Position numbers and translations under genes: made by a program. This document shows positions 11,701-20,184 of a stretch of 64,000 bases of DNA, piece after piece. Each line of letters opens with the position of its first letter. Position 1 is the stretch's first letter. The stretch is from Laburnicola sp. R22_1 (lineage: Eukaryota > Ascomycota > Dothideomycetes > Pleosporales > Didymosphaeriaceae). The notes beneath the pieces are model-generated. The model was not told where the DNA came from and made no database searches. It saw nothing but the letters and a program-made list of their open reading frames with translations. The stretch lies in the NCBI GenBank assembly GCA_014281115.1, contig JACONQ010000020.1, positions 1,178,001 to 1,242,000 on the forward strand. Reading direction: 5' to 3'.

Positions 11701-12182
11701 CAGCAAGAGTCAATGGCCGCACCGTCCTGCCGTCCTCACACTCCAACACTTCCGCCAACCTCCAACTCCAACTAAAGCATGCATACAAAAATACCAATGT
11801 GGCCAGACTCCCGCGCCCTCTACATCCCACACCCTAAAATCCAACTACCAAAAGAAAAAGAGGTCCGAACACTATATGTCCACACCGTCCTCCCTTCCTC
11901 ACACTCCTACGCCTCCACAACTCCACCTAAAATGGCATTCGACGCGTACGATGTGTCCAACCCACCACGCCTTCCCCACCACCTACCACCAAAAAAGGCA
12001 CCAAAAAATTCGATGTGCCTGTCACACTGAGCGGAATACATTAAAACCACATATTAAGAGGGGACTCTGCCACCACGCCTCCACGTCTCCACCTAAAAAG
12101 CTATCGCTATTACTGCATGTGTCCAGCCAGTCCACCACACTGTTCTTAAATCCCAGCACACAAATTGCAGGATCTGCCATCA
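8721..12182 (+). repeat. Block B (distal part): degenerate oriented repeat
   Basis: The + strand is pyrimidine-rich and carries ATGTG(C/T)CC-type boxes and ACTAAAA-type boxes over and over. ATGTG examples are near 9830, 10387, 10535, 10727, 10855, 11106, 11321, 11395, 11478, 11637, 11797, 11951 and 12117. CTAAAA examples are near 10097, 10310, 10667, 10705, 11297, 11372, 11928 and 12097. Between boxes lie CTCC, CCTCCAC and CAACTCC runs. This is the same vocabulary as block A read on the other strand. Copies between 8.7 and 10.5 kb are very diverged. No supported gene is present. Confidence 0.65.
11321..12030 (+). repeat. Clearest ~80-bp monomer / ~160-bp dimer array of block B
   Basis: Two alternating monomer types can be read by eye. 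Type a starts ATGTGGNCGGACTCCCG or ATGTGTCCAGACTCC, at 11321, 11395, 11478, 11637, 11797 and 11951. Type b starts ATGGC(A/C)GCACCGTCCTGCC or ATGTCCACACCGTCC, at 11554, 11713 and 11876. Spacings are 74, 83, 76, 83, 76, 84, 79 and 75 bp, so the a-to-a and b-to-b distances are about 154-163 bp. Each monomer ends in a CTCC/CAAC tract and an A-rich stretch, often CTAAAA or TAAAAA. Confidence 0.75.
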
Positions 12183-13967
12183 ATGTGCCCGTCCGTCAGA
12201 CAAGCTTAAAAAAACGACAAACGCACCAGCCATGGCTGCAGCTCTGTCTGCCCGCTCATCCTCCCCTCCTCTCTAAAAAAGAGACACGAGAAGTAAGTAT
12301 AATGTCCGTTCGCTGTCTGTAGAGTCGACCGTGCACCGAGAGTGCGCGAAGTCTTCTTTCAGATAGTTCGTAGAGTCGACGATTACAATAAGTACAAACT
12401 CTACTACAATAAAACAATAGTGAGTGACAAAATGTGCCCGTCCGACAGACGAGTTTGAAAAAAAAAACAGCAGCAACGTAAAACAACATGTCTGCTGCTC
12501 TCTCTCTCTCCGCCCCTTACCCTTCTCTTTTTTTTAAAAAAAAAAGCAGTCTAAACAGTACATGGGCGTTAGTTGTTTGTGGAGTTAACAATAACAACAA
12601 TAATAGAGGCTGAGTACAATGGGTCTGTCTGACAGACTTGCAAAAAAACAAAACAGCAACGAAAAGCAGGACAGACATATATGTAACTCTCTCTCCGCCC
12701 CCTCATACATACTCCTCTAAAAAAACAGCAACCTAAGAAATACACGTGCGTTTGTCGTTCGTGGAGTCGATGATAACAACAAAAAGAATTTCTACTACGA
12801 GAAAAGACTGACGATGAGCGAGATGTGCCCGCCTGACAGTGCGGGATATACTAAAAGTATCATTTAACTTCCCATGCTTGGAGCCCTCTCTGCCCGCTTA
12901 TCCTCCCCTCCTCTAAAAAAAGGCAACCCAAACACAATTATGGGTGTTTGTCGTTCGTGGAGTCGATGATAACAACAAAAAGAATTTTCTACTACAAAAA
13001 ATGACTGACGATGAGCGAGATGTGCCCATCCAACAACGCGGTTCCATCAAAAGTGAAAGGAACCTCAAGCATGCTTAGAGATCTCTCTCTCCGCCCGCTT
13101 ACCCTCCCCTTTAAAAAAGCCACTCTTACACCATACAATGAAAACTCGTCGTTTATAGATTCGACGATAACAACAACGATGGAAGAAGTATGCGGCGCTC
13201 TGCCCTCGAAAAAAAAATTGAAATTGAAATGAAAACAACATAGGGAATACTACACGTGGGATCGTCTTTTGTCGAGCTGACGATAACAACGAGAACGTCA
13301 AAAGAAAAATGGGTGGCAGACGGCGCGGTTCCACTAAAAGTCCTAGATTAACCTTTTTATGCTTGGAGCTCTCTCTACCTACTTATCCTCCGCTTTAAAA
13401 AACGCAGCCAAAGCACTATCATGGGTCTAGTTGATGATAACAACAAGGACAGAGGCTGAGTACAATGTGCCCGTCCAACAGCGCAGGATACATGTACACT
13501 AAAAACACGAATCAAGGCAACACATGCTTGGAGATCTCTCCCCGCCCCTCAACTCCTCTATAACGCTCTGCTTTCACATTTTATGTGAGGTCGCTGTTTG
13601 CAGAGTCAACAACGTTAAAAAAAAAGGAAGAAAATGATGGGTGTCAGACGGCGCGGTTCCACAAAAAGTCCCAGAACAACCTTTCTATGCTTGGAGACCT
13701 CTCCTCTCCACCCATTTATCCTCCTCTCTAAAAAACCCACCCTTACACAATATATGTGAGGTCGCTGTTTGCAGAGTCAACGATACCAAAAAACACAGAA
13801 GAGGAAATCATGCATGTGAGACAGCGCGGTTCCACGAAAAGTCCAATTCGACATCGTCCATGCTTGGACATGTCTCCTCTCCGCCTACTCACTCTGCCCT
13901 GCCCTCCAAAAAAACGAAAAACCCTTCTGGTTATAGAGTGCGAGGTTGGTGTCTGCAGAGTTAAAGA
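12183..13967 (+). repeat. Block B (gene-proximal): tandem array of ~170-200 bp units
   Basis: Each unit contains, in order, ATGTGCCCGTCC(G/A)ACAG or a variant, GCGCGGTTCCACTAAAAG in the better copies, ATGCTTGGAG plus CTCTC/CCGCCC pyrimidine runs, CTCTAAAAAA, and a GTTTGCAGAGTC(A/G)AC...GATAACAACAA segment. ATG-box starts are at 12183, 12432, 12619, 12823, 13020, 13190, 13309, 13465, 13637 and 13814, giving spacings of 249, 187, 204, 197, 170, 119, 156, 172 and 177 bp. The pair starting near 12749 and 12948 is almost identical over about 80 bp. These units are better preserved than those further left, so the array looks youngest next to the gene island. Confidence 0.8.
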
Positions 13968-14064
13968 CAGCGACGACGACGACGACGACGACGGCGATGA
14001 AGATGACGACGACGATGATGATAATGATGACGCCGAGCATGATGATGATGATGATGATGGCACG
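13968..14064 (+). repeat. GAC/GAT trinucleotide microsatellite
   Basis: An imperfect (GAC)n run passes into (GAT)n runs, broken by a few GGC, GAA and AAT triplets. It directly continues the last block B unit (GTCTGCAGAGTTAAAGACAG). It reads as poly-Asp, poly-Thr/Met or poly-Arg in the various frames. None belongs to a supported gene. Confidence 0.85.
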
Positions 14065-14603
14065 CACCACCAACGCACACGCATTGCATCTCACTCACGC
14101 CAAGACCACACACTCCCCAAACCAAAGTCCCCATACTCGCACATCGCACATCCCAGAACAGCACTTGGCACATAACCCATCACTCACTCCATCTCCCACA
14201 AGCCGAGAGCTAGATTTAAAAACGCGCGAGGGCAGATTCCACTCGCCCGGTTGATTATCGACCTTGACCGCGCGTCCCGTGCAAATCCCGTCCATGGTAG
14301 GGTATATAGCTATTAGAAAAATTATTGTGCCCTGTGTCCCAGAAAAGCAAGCTACAAGCCGCTCTTTCCATCCATCCACGCATCCTCCCTACACATCAAT
14401 AAAAACTTTTAGTGCCGCAAATCAGAAGATAAGTGCAGCGGCATTATACCCATCATGCCAACCCAGCCCAGACCAGCCCACGTCACATCTGAAAAATCTA
14501 TAACAAGCGCCCCGAAGAAAGACCTCAGATGTCGCAACACGCGACAACCGCGAGCCCGTCATACAATGAAGATAGATGTCATCAAGTCAGAGAAGCTACA
14601 TGG
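14065..14603. other. Transition between block B and the gene island
   Basis: No gene can be supported here. The right half should contain the 3' UTR of the minus-strand zinc-protein gene that ends at 14604. The left half is unique pyrimidine-rich DNA without block B boxes. Confidence 0.4.
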
Positions 14604-15624
14604 TCAATGCGGCGTCGAGGCCAGCAGTCGCCCTAAATTCCCATTGGCCGGTGACAATGACAGAATCGGAGACTTCTCGTACATGATCTCGCCCTCGATG
14701 GTGCTCGCCGACGTTGCCGTCTCCGGATGCGACTTTAATGAGTACTGACGCGGACTTGACGGTGCTGTCGACGCATATGTGGATGGTGTCACGAGGTCGA
14801 TGGACTTTTGTGTGTACGACGTGCTATGTGGGTTTGTTCTTCGCGGGAGCGGTCTAGTCGACGGCGTATACGGGAGCGAGTAACTGACCGAGGAGGCGGG
14901 CGTATGTGACAGAGATGGTGCAGCACTCAAGTTGACATGGGAGGTTGAAGCGCGAGAGTAATGGGGGCGGCGAGGTCGCACGGCGGCGTTGGATTCGGTT
15001 GTGTTGTACGCTGCTTGTTGAAATAGGCGGAGATAGCGTGAGGCTTCCGACTCTGGTCTGGGCTTCTCGTCACCCGACGCGGTGTTGTCGTCTGAAGACA
15101 TCTCGGAGAAGGCGCAAGAAGAACGGTTTGAGCGCAACTGCGTTGGCGATCGTGGCGGAACGATGTCACGGAACTGGAGGTCTTCGAACGAGAAGTTGGA
15201 AAACTGGGAGAAGGGCGTTGGTGGCGGTGAGCTGTCGTGCGCAAACGCGAATTGCTTCTCGGTATCCTTCTTGCGGCAGCTACGGCATCAGTCAGCGTGC
15301 GCCCGATTAATGGATCGGAAGATGGTACCTTTCGGAGCAGTACAAGACCGAGTTGCAGGGGACAATGATTTGTCGCTCGCAGGTAGTACTGCCCGGCGTT
15401 AGCTCCACGTCACGGCACGATTCAAAGGTTACCTACCAGAACTGCAGAAAGCTTGTTGCCATGAGTTCCCCGTCGTCACAGTCTTCCTCCTTCTTATGCA
15501 CGACTTTCTTGCTGACGCCGTTGGAATTGGTACGTTTCGACAACGGTGCAGGCTTCGAAGGCCGTGCGTGAGCTGGTAAGGGTCTCTTGGCGTAGTTGGA
15601 TGTCTGACGGGTATGAGTGGCCAT
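14604..15624 (-). CDS. Ecl1-type zinc-binding protein (lifespan-regulatory family)
   Basis: Three exons on the minus strand: 15437..15624, 15329..15388 and 14604..15279 (188+60+676 nt, 307 aa). Introns are GTAGGT...GCAG (48 bp) and GTACCA...GTAG (49 bp). Splicing creates a compact Cys cluster: C63-TT-C66, C74, C80 and C84, in a context FCTTCERQ...VLYCSESCRKKD. This pattern is that of the fungal Ecl1/2/3 zinc-binding family, whose yeast members extend chronological lifespan and affect zinc or oxidative-stress responses. Ahead of it is a basic N-terminus. After it comes a long Ser/Pro/Thr-rich tail with SPPPTPFSQFSNFSFEDL and short repeats, probably disordered. The 5' exon starts at the first ATG. 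The unspliced frame stops just after LQFW, so the introns are needed. Molecular function is inferred from the Cys pattern only. Confidence 0.75.
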
Positions 15625-16847
15625 TGGGAATGGTGGAAGACGGTGAGCTTTAAAGGTTTACAGCCGCCGTTGGATAGTCGGGCACGGTGCGCAGTGAGAT
15701 TGCTTGGTTACAGGTTGGCACCCGCAGACAATGCTGCTAGTAAACGTAGCAACGGATAGGCGGTGACACAGGGCAGTCTTGTTTTAGAGTCCTGGGCTTA
15801 TGACGGTGCTTTGTCCGTGTCTTATCGCGATCGCTGCGCCCGAAAGGGTTTAGCCAGGAACAGCGTGATTCGAGATGCACCGGGGAAGCGTGAACGCAAG
15901 CTGAAGCAGCAATAGGCAGAGCCGTCGTCACACGGCTGGAAACAACAAAGAGACGTTTGGCGGGCAGGCTGGACGAACTTGCGGTGACTGATAAGAGTAC
16001 GACGTCGGGACGAAGGACAAAGCGCGCGATAGGAGTTTGGATCTGGAACGTTGCAGCTGTCTCGGAGCACAGATCGGCGGCCAGGGGTGCAGCGATAAGC
16101 TTCGATAACAGAGAGCCGACGTCTGCCAGCGTCCTGTCGGCTGGCGGCGGCTGTCTAGATCAGCAAACTGTCAGGGAGCCATGCGCAGAGCAAGTGCCGC
16201 AGTCCTACCTGATTGTCGTAGAGGGCGGCTGATTGACGGTTGACTCAGGTTGTGCAGCGACGGACGCGGTGCTCTGGGTTATATGAGCGCCATGCCGGGG
16301 TCTAGGCGTATGTCGACGGCCGGTATAAATTTAGTAGACCAGAGCGCGTTTCCCCAGATGCGTCAATAGAGTCTAGACCACGCACAGTCACCCACTCCCC
16401 GCTCGTGCCAGACCATCATGGTATGGCGCATAACGGCGTCAGCACCGCGCGAATCGGAATGGTTATCGCGCCACGGGTACATTCCGAGTAAGTAGGTCCA
16501 CGTCTCATGGTGGAAAAATGGAGAAAAAAATTCCGTGACATGCGAACACGAAGCTCGCCATACACGAATCAATATCAGTACTCGATAACCTCATACAACC
16601 GTTGACACAAGATGCTTGCGAAACTCCACCGCCGACGCGTACTCGTCCATGATGATCCTGTGCGATCCATCACGCTGTTGGGTCGAGGCGTCCGCTTCTG
16701 CACCGCACCATAGTGTTATGACCGTCGACAAGGAAAAAACTAAACGTGTTGACTGCAGACGCCCCGCCAGAGTAGAGTTGAGAGACAAAGAGCAAGTAAC
16801 CGCGATAGAGGCTGCCACGTGTTGTGGAGTACACAACTACGAGGCGG
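15625..16847. other. Intergenic between two minus-strand genes
   Basis: About 1.2 kb. The left end should contain the promoter and 5' UTR of the Ecl1-type gene; the right end should hold the 3' UTR of the methyltransferase gene. Frames such as 15957-16232 (+) and 15822-16070 (-) show no recognisable domain and are not supported. Confidence 0.4.
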
Positions 16848-18314
16848 TCAGAAAGCGAACGGATCCTGCGTAGTGTGAGACTGCGTTATTCGCCAGATCT
16901 GAATGGGAGTCGACGTCGGATAGAAAGGCCCGTCCTGGAGATGCTCAGGCCGCGGTGCGAAGTTGATTTGCTCCATCGTGAAGCGATTCCGCCCTACCCC
17001 ACAGAAATCAGTAGAGGCTCCAACGAACGTCGCAACATGATGTATGCGCGCGGAGACGGGAGACCCACTGCACCCGTTCACAAAGGTCTCGAACGTCTGC
17101 TCGTTGCGTATTGTTGCAGCTACTAAAATTTCCAAAGCAGGATTCAGTTCGAAAAAATCCCTCATCGACGAAACGAGAGCGGGTATGACCACTCTGTCGT
17201 ATGTCTGCGACATTCTTGTTAGTCCAGTTTTCCGCACATTGTAGGGAGCTTACGACGTCTGCTCCTAAGAGTACATCCGGTACTTCCATTCCATAGTCTT
17301 CTGTAAAGTGCGCCGCATCGAGAGACCGACCCCACTTCAACGCAGCCGCGTTGACTGGTGCCCGAGATGAATCGAGTTCGTTGAGGAAGACGTTGGTCTT
17401 TATGGAATCCACGACCGCCTCGTCGCCGTCGGTCGCGACCACAGCGGAAACTCCTAGATGTTTCGCGCAAAGTATGGACAGCATGCCTGTGCCGGCACCA
17501 AGTTCAAATATTCTCTTGCCGCGGACAACAGCACTGCCGCGATCAGAAGAGAGAAACTGTCCAAGGAGCAACGCAGCCTCCCACGTCCGAAGGCCAGTAG
17601 TCCCATACGATGATATGACCGAGCGTGACTCGAGAAGGATCACCGAGTAATCGTCCGAGTCGCTTTCATCCGCAGTGTGCCGCGGATATGCATAGGTCAC
17701 GTATGCTTTCTGTTGAGCAGACGTAGCCTCCGAGAGAACATTTGACCCTAGAAGAGAAGCAAGCTCTGCCGTGAGATCATCGGAGATTTCCTATTCAGAG
17801 AACAAGACGAGCTAGTTAGTGAGGTGGTCCACATGGAGACGAACTTCGAAGCGCAAACGTTGCGTGTGAAAGAAAATACCGCAGTGTGCCAGCGCGGCGA
17901 ATCAAGCATCCTCGCACTTCAATGACCATGCCAGCAGTGAGAAGGCTCTCGACACACAGTCCGATACAACCCACCCTGTGCAGAGAATTGCGATTGCTGC
18001 ACTGACTTGGTGACAGACGAACTTGTACGCATTCAAGTAGAAGAAAGGAAAGTGAGCCATACATCCTCCTCTGGGTCATCAATTGCTCTCTCGAGCTTGG
18101 AGATGAGAAGTTTTAGCGCCCTTAAACGATATCGATCCGGTGGCAGAGTCGAGTTATTTTCCGTATCAAATATGTTACAGAACATCCAGGATTGCACTTC
18201 CGGAGTCTTGAGGGTATGATCATCGGGCCACTTTAGCTGTGAAGGTTCAACAAGCTGGTAGTATTGGCGACGGAAAGTGGCCAAAATTGACCACATATCT
18301 TTTTCTCCAGTCAT
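16848..18314 (-). CDS. EFM3: EFM3/FAM86-type protein-lysine methyltransferase (eEF2)
   Basis: Four exons on the minus strand: 18063..18314, 17254..17790, 17069..17204 and 16848..16993 (1,071 nt, 356 aa). Introns are about 272, 49 and 75 bp. The FAM86-type N-terminal domain is at residues 1-84 (FRRQYYQLVEP, LPPDRYRLRALKLL, DPEED), joined to EISDDLTAEL. The seven-beta-strand SAM-binding core has YGTTGLRTWEAALLL before motif I ELGAGTG at 180-186, then ATDGDEAVVDS and the post-motif GADVTYDRVVIPALV. The last has a splice site inside it (GADV|TYDR). The C-terminus is RRNRFTMEQI...GPFYPTSTPIQIWRIT. Yeast Efm3 trimethylates a lysine of elongation factor 2 in the cytosol. I chose ATG 18314 because family members start shortly before this helix; 18296 is the alternative. 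The 272-bp first intron is unusually long for this genome. Confidence 0.85.
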
Positions 18315-18795
18315 TTTTGTAATGAGGAAGGAAACGAGGCCTGGGACAGTGTGATCGAACAGCTTGTTTCTTGCGAACAAGTTGAATGTTTGTGGTAGCT
18401 GTGAGTGAGTATTGCGCTTGGGTCCTCCGTACTGGTAGAGTTCTGTAATGCAAGCAGAGTGAATATAGGGATTTCAGCAAGCTGCTGCGGCAATGCCCGG
18501 AATCATCGCATTCAGAAAGATTTGAGAAACAAGTCGTGAAGCCTGACGTGCTGGTACGCTTACCTAATGGGGCGCCCCGCTCTAGCTTAGCGAGGAGACG
18601 CCAAGACACACTCAATTTTGAAGCACACAGCCGAACTTCTCACGTCGACGATATCCTGCGCCAACAGCAACCACCCACACCCCGACAGAGCAGGATCGAT
18701 TTTCGTTCAGTATGTCTCTACACTGCTTCCGCACGACGTTGCAGTGACGAATCGCTCTCTAACAACGCGCAGATCGCCACAGCTCGTCCTCCAAC
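18315..18795. promoter_or_regulatory. Divergent promoter region, EFM3-type gene / eS24 gene
   Basis: The 481 bp between two head-to-head starts must contain both promoters. A conserved-looking frame on the minus strand (GTAAGCG near 18563, acceptor near 18433, reading GELYQYGGPKRN...) could be a 5' UTR exon or an alternative N-terminus. It lacks an ATG before an upstream stop, so I left it out of the CDS. Confidence 0.5.
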
Positions 18796-19393
18796 ATGGC
18801 TGATTCCCAGGTTACCTTGCGCACGCGCAAGTTCATCCGCAACCCCCTCCTCGGCCGCCGCCAGATGGTTGTGTAAGTGCAGGACATCGGGCGCGATATG
18901 GACAATGGAAAAGCAAGTCTAACGGGCATATAGCGACGTCCTCCACCCCAACCGCCCCAACGTGTCCAAGGACGAACTCCGCAGCAAGCTCGCCGAGCTC
19001 TACAAGGCGAAGAAGGACGATGTGTCCGTCTTCGGCTTCAAAACACACTTTGGTGGTGGCAAGAGCACCGGCTTTGGTGAGATGCGCGCTGTCGCTATGA
19101 CGACTTTTAGGCTCTAACGCGGAAGCAGCTCTCATTTACGACTCCGCGGAAGCAATGAAGAAATTCGATGCCCACTACAGGCTTGTGCGGTACGGATTGG
19201 CCACCAAGGTCGAGAAGGCTAGCAGGCAGCAGCGTACGTTACCCTCGCGCACCGGCGCCACGTGTACACGGGAGCCGGACGACCCTTGTGCAGGATGCAT
19301 GCTGACACGGACACAGGCAAGCAACGCAAGAACAGGTCGAAGGAGTTCCGGGGTACGGCCAAGAACAAGGCTGGCGACAAGAAGAAGAAATAA
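18796..19393 (+). CDS. RPS24: 40S ribosomal protein eS24
   Basis: Four exons: 18796..18872, 18934..19076, 19129..19233 and 19317..19393 (402 nt, 133 aa), with introns of 61, 52 and 83 bp. The second intron has a clear CTAAC branch site. The joined protein starts [19 protein letters not shown] and continues GRRQMVVDVLHP, then [18 protein letters not shown], and ends in a Lys/Arg-rich tail ([13 protein letters not shown]...KKKK). Length and sequence match eS24 throughout. The acceptor at 19128 rather than 19110 is chosen because it restores TGFALIYD. eS24 is a component of the small ribosomal subunit and is needed for pre-rRNA processing. It is transcribed divergently from the eEF2 methyltransferase, so two translation-related genes share a promoter region. 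Confidence 0.97.
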
Positions 19394-20184
19394 ACGCGTG
19401 CGCTGTGATGGTCGGGACGGAGTCGGTTCTCTGGTTCGGGTGGTTCACCATGGACATGACGGAGTTGCAGTGGGCATTATCATCGTGTACAGTTACGAGG
19501 AATGCTTGAAAAACTCTTGCACTGGGCCGGCAAGATGGGACGGCGTTTGAGATCTCACGAGTCGGTCAGCTAACCATCAAATGCATATCATGGACCTTTC
19601 CATTTCCTGAATACGACCTTCGTTTTTCTGACCTTGAATTGATGTGTGCAACTAGACTCGTCGTCTCTGTTTAATGCGTACGTTCCTTGGATCAACAAAC
19701 GCAAGGCCTACCTGTCGGAGACACATTGGATACTGAAGTTCCTCTTGACAGTGGTGCTGGTGTGGGTGTTCTCAGCCTCGAGCAAGCAACCTGTGCATCG
19801 CCACCCTCTCTTCTCTTACTACCCGAAAACACAAACATTAATACGAACCCTTTCCTGTTCATTGGCATGAATCTATCCCCACCCTCCCGCCATGTTCGAA
19901 TACGCTGACTCCACCCTGCTTTATCGACGCGCTGAATCGAAGTGAATTGAATTGAATTGAAGTGACCCGACCGTGCGTCCGGTCCACTGTTCAGTGCACG
20001 CACGCTTGTGAGAAAACATTCACGTCCAGCCAGTGCTCTAAGATCTACCCGCATCACACGACGCAGACGAATCGTAATCTAGCAACATCATACGCAAGAG
20101 ACTCAGCCAAAGCACTCACGTTTGCGAACTCATGATTTTGAGAGAAATATATTGGATGCACAACGACACAACACCAGCAGCAAC
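19394..20184. other. Convergent 3' region between eS24 and Vps72
   Basis: About 0.8 kb containing the 3' UTRs of two convergent genes. A short direct reiteration GAATTGAATTGAA lies near 19944-19958. No gene is supported. Confidence 0.4.

Noticed and set aside
8721..13967. CRISPR array or bacterial-type repeat
   Set aside because: Units are degenerate and contiguous without unique spacers, and the genome is a spliceosomal eukaryote.
13756..14175. ORF with long poly-Asp run
   Set aside because: It is produced by the GAC/GAT microsatellite and runs across block B units; other frames there are equally open.
18433..18615. Extra 5' exon for the methyltransferase (reading through GAPL|ELYQYGGPKRN)
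   Set aside because: Splice sites fit, but the frame begins after a TGA with no ATG, and family members start later. Kept only as a possible 5' UTR exon.
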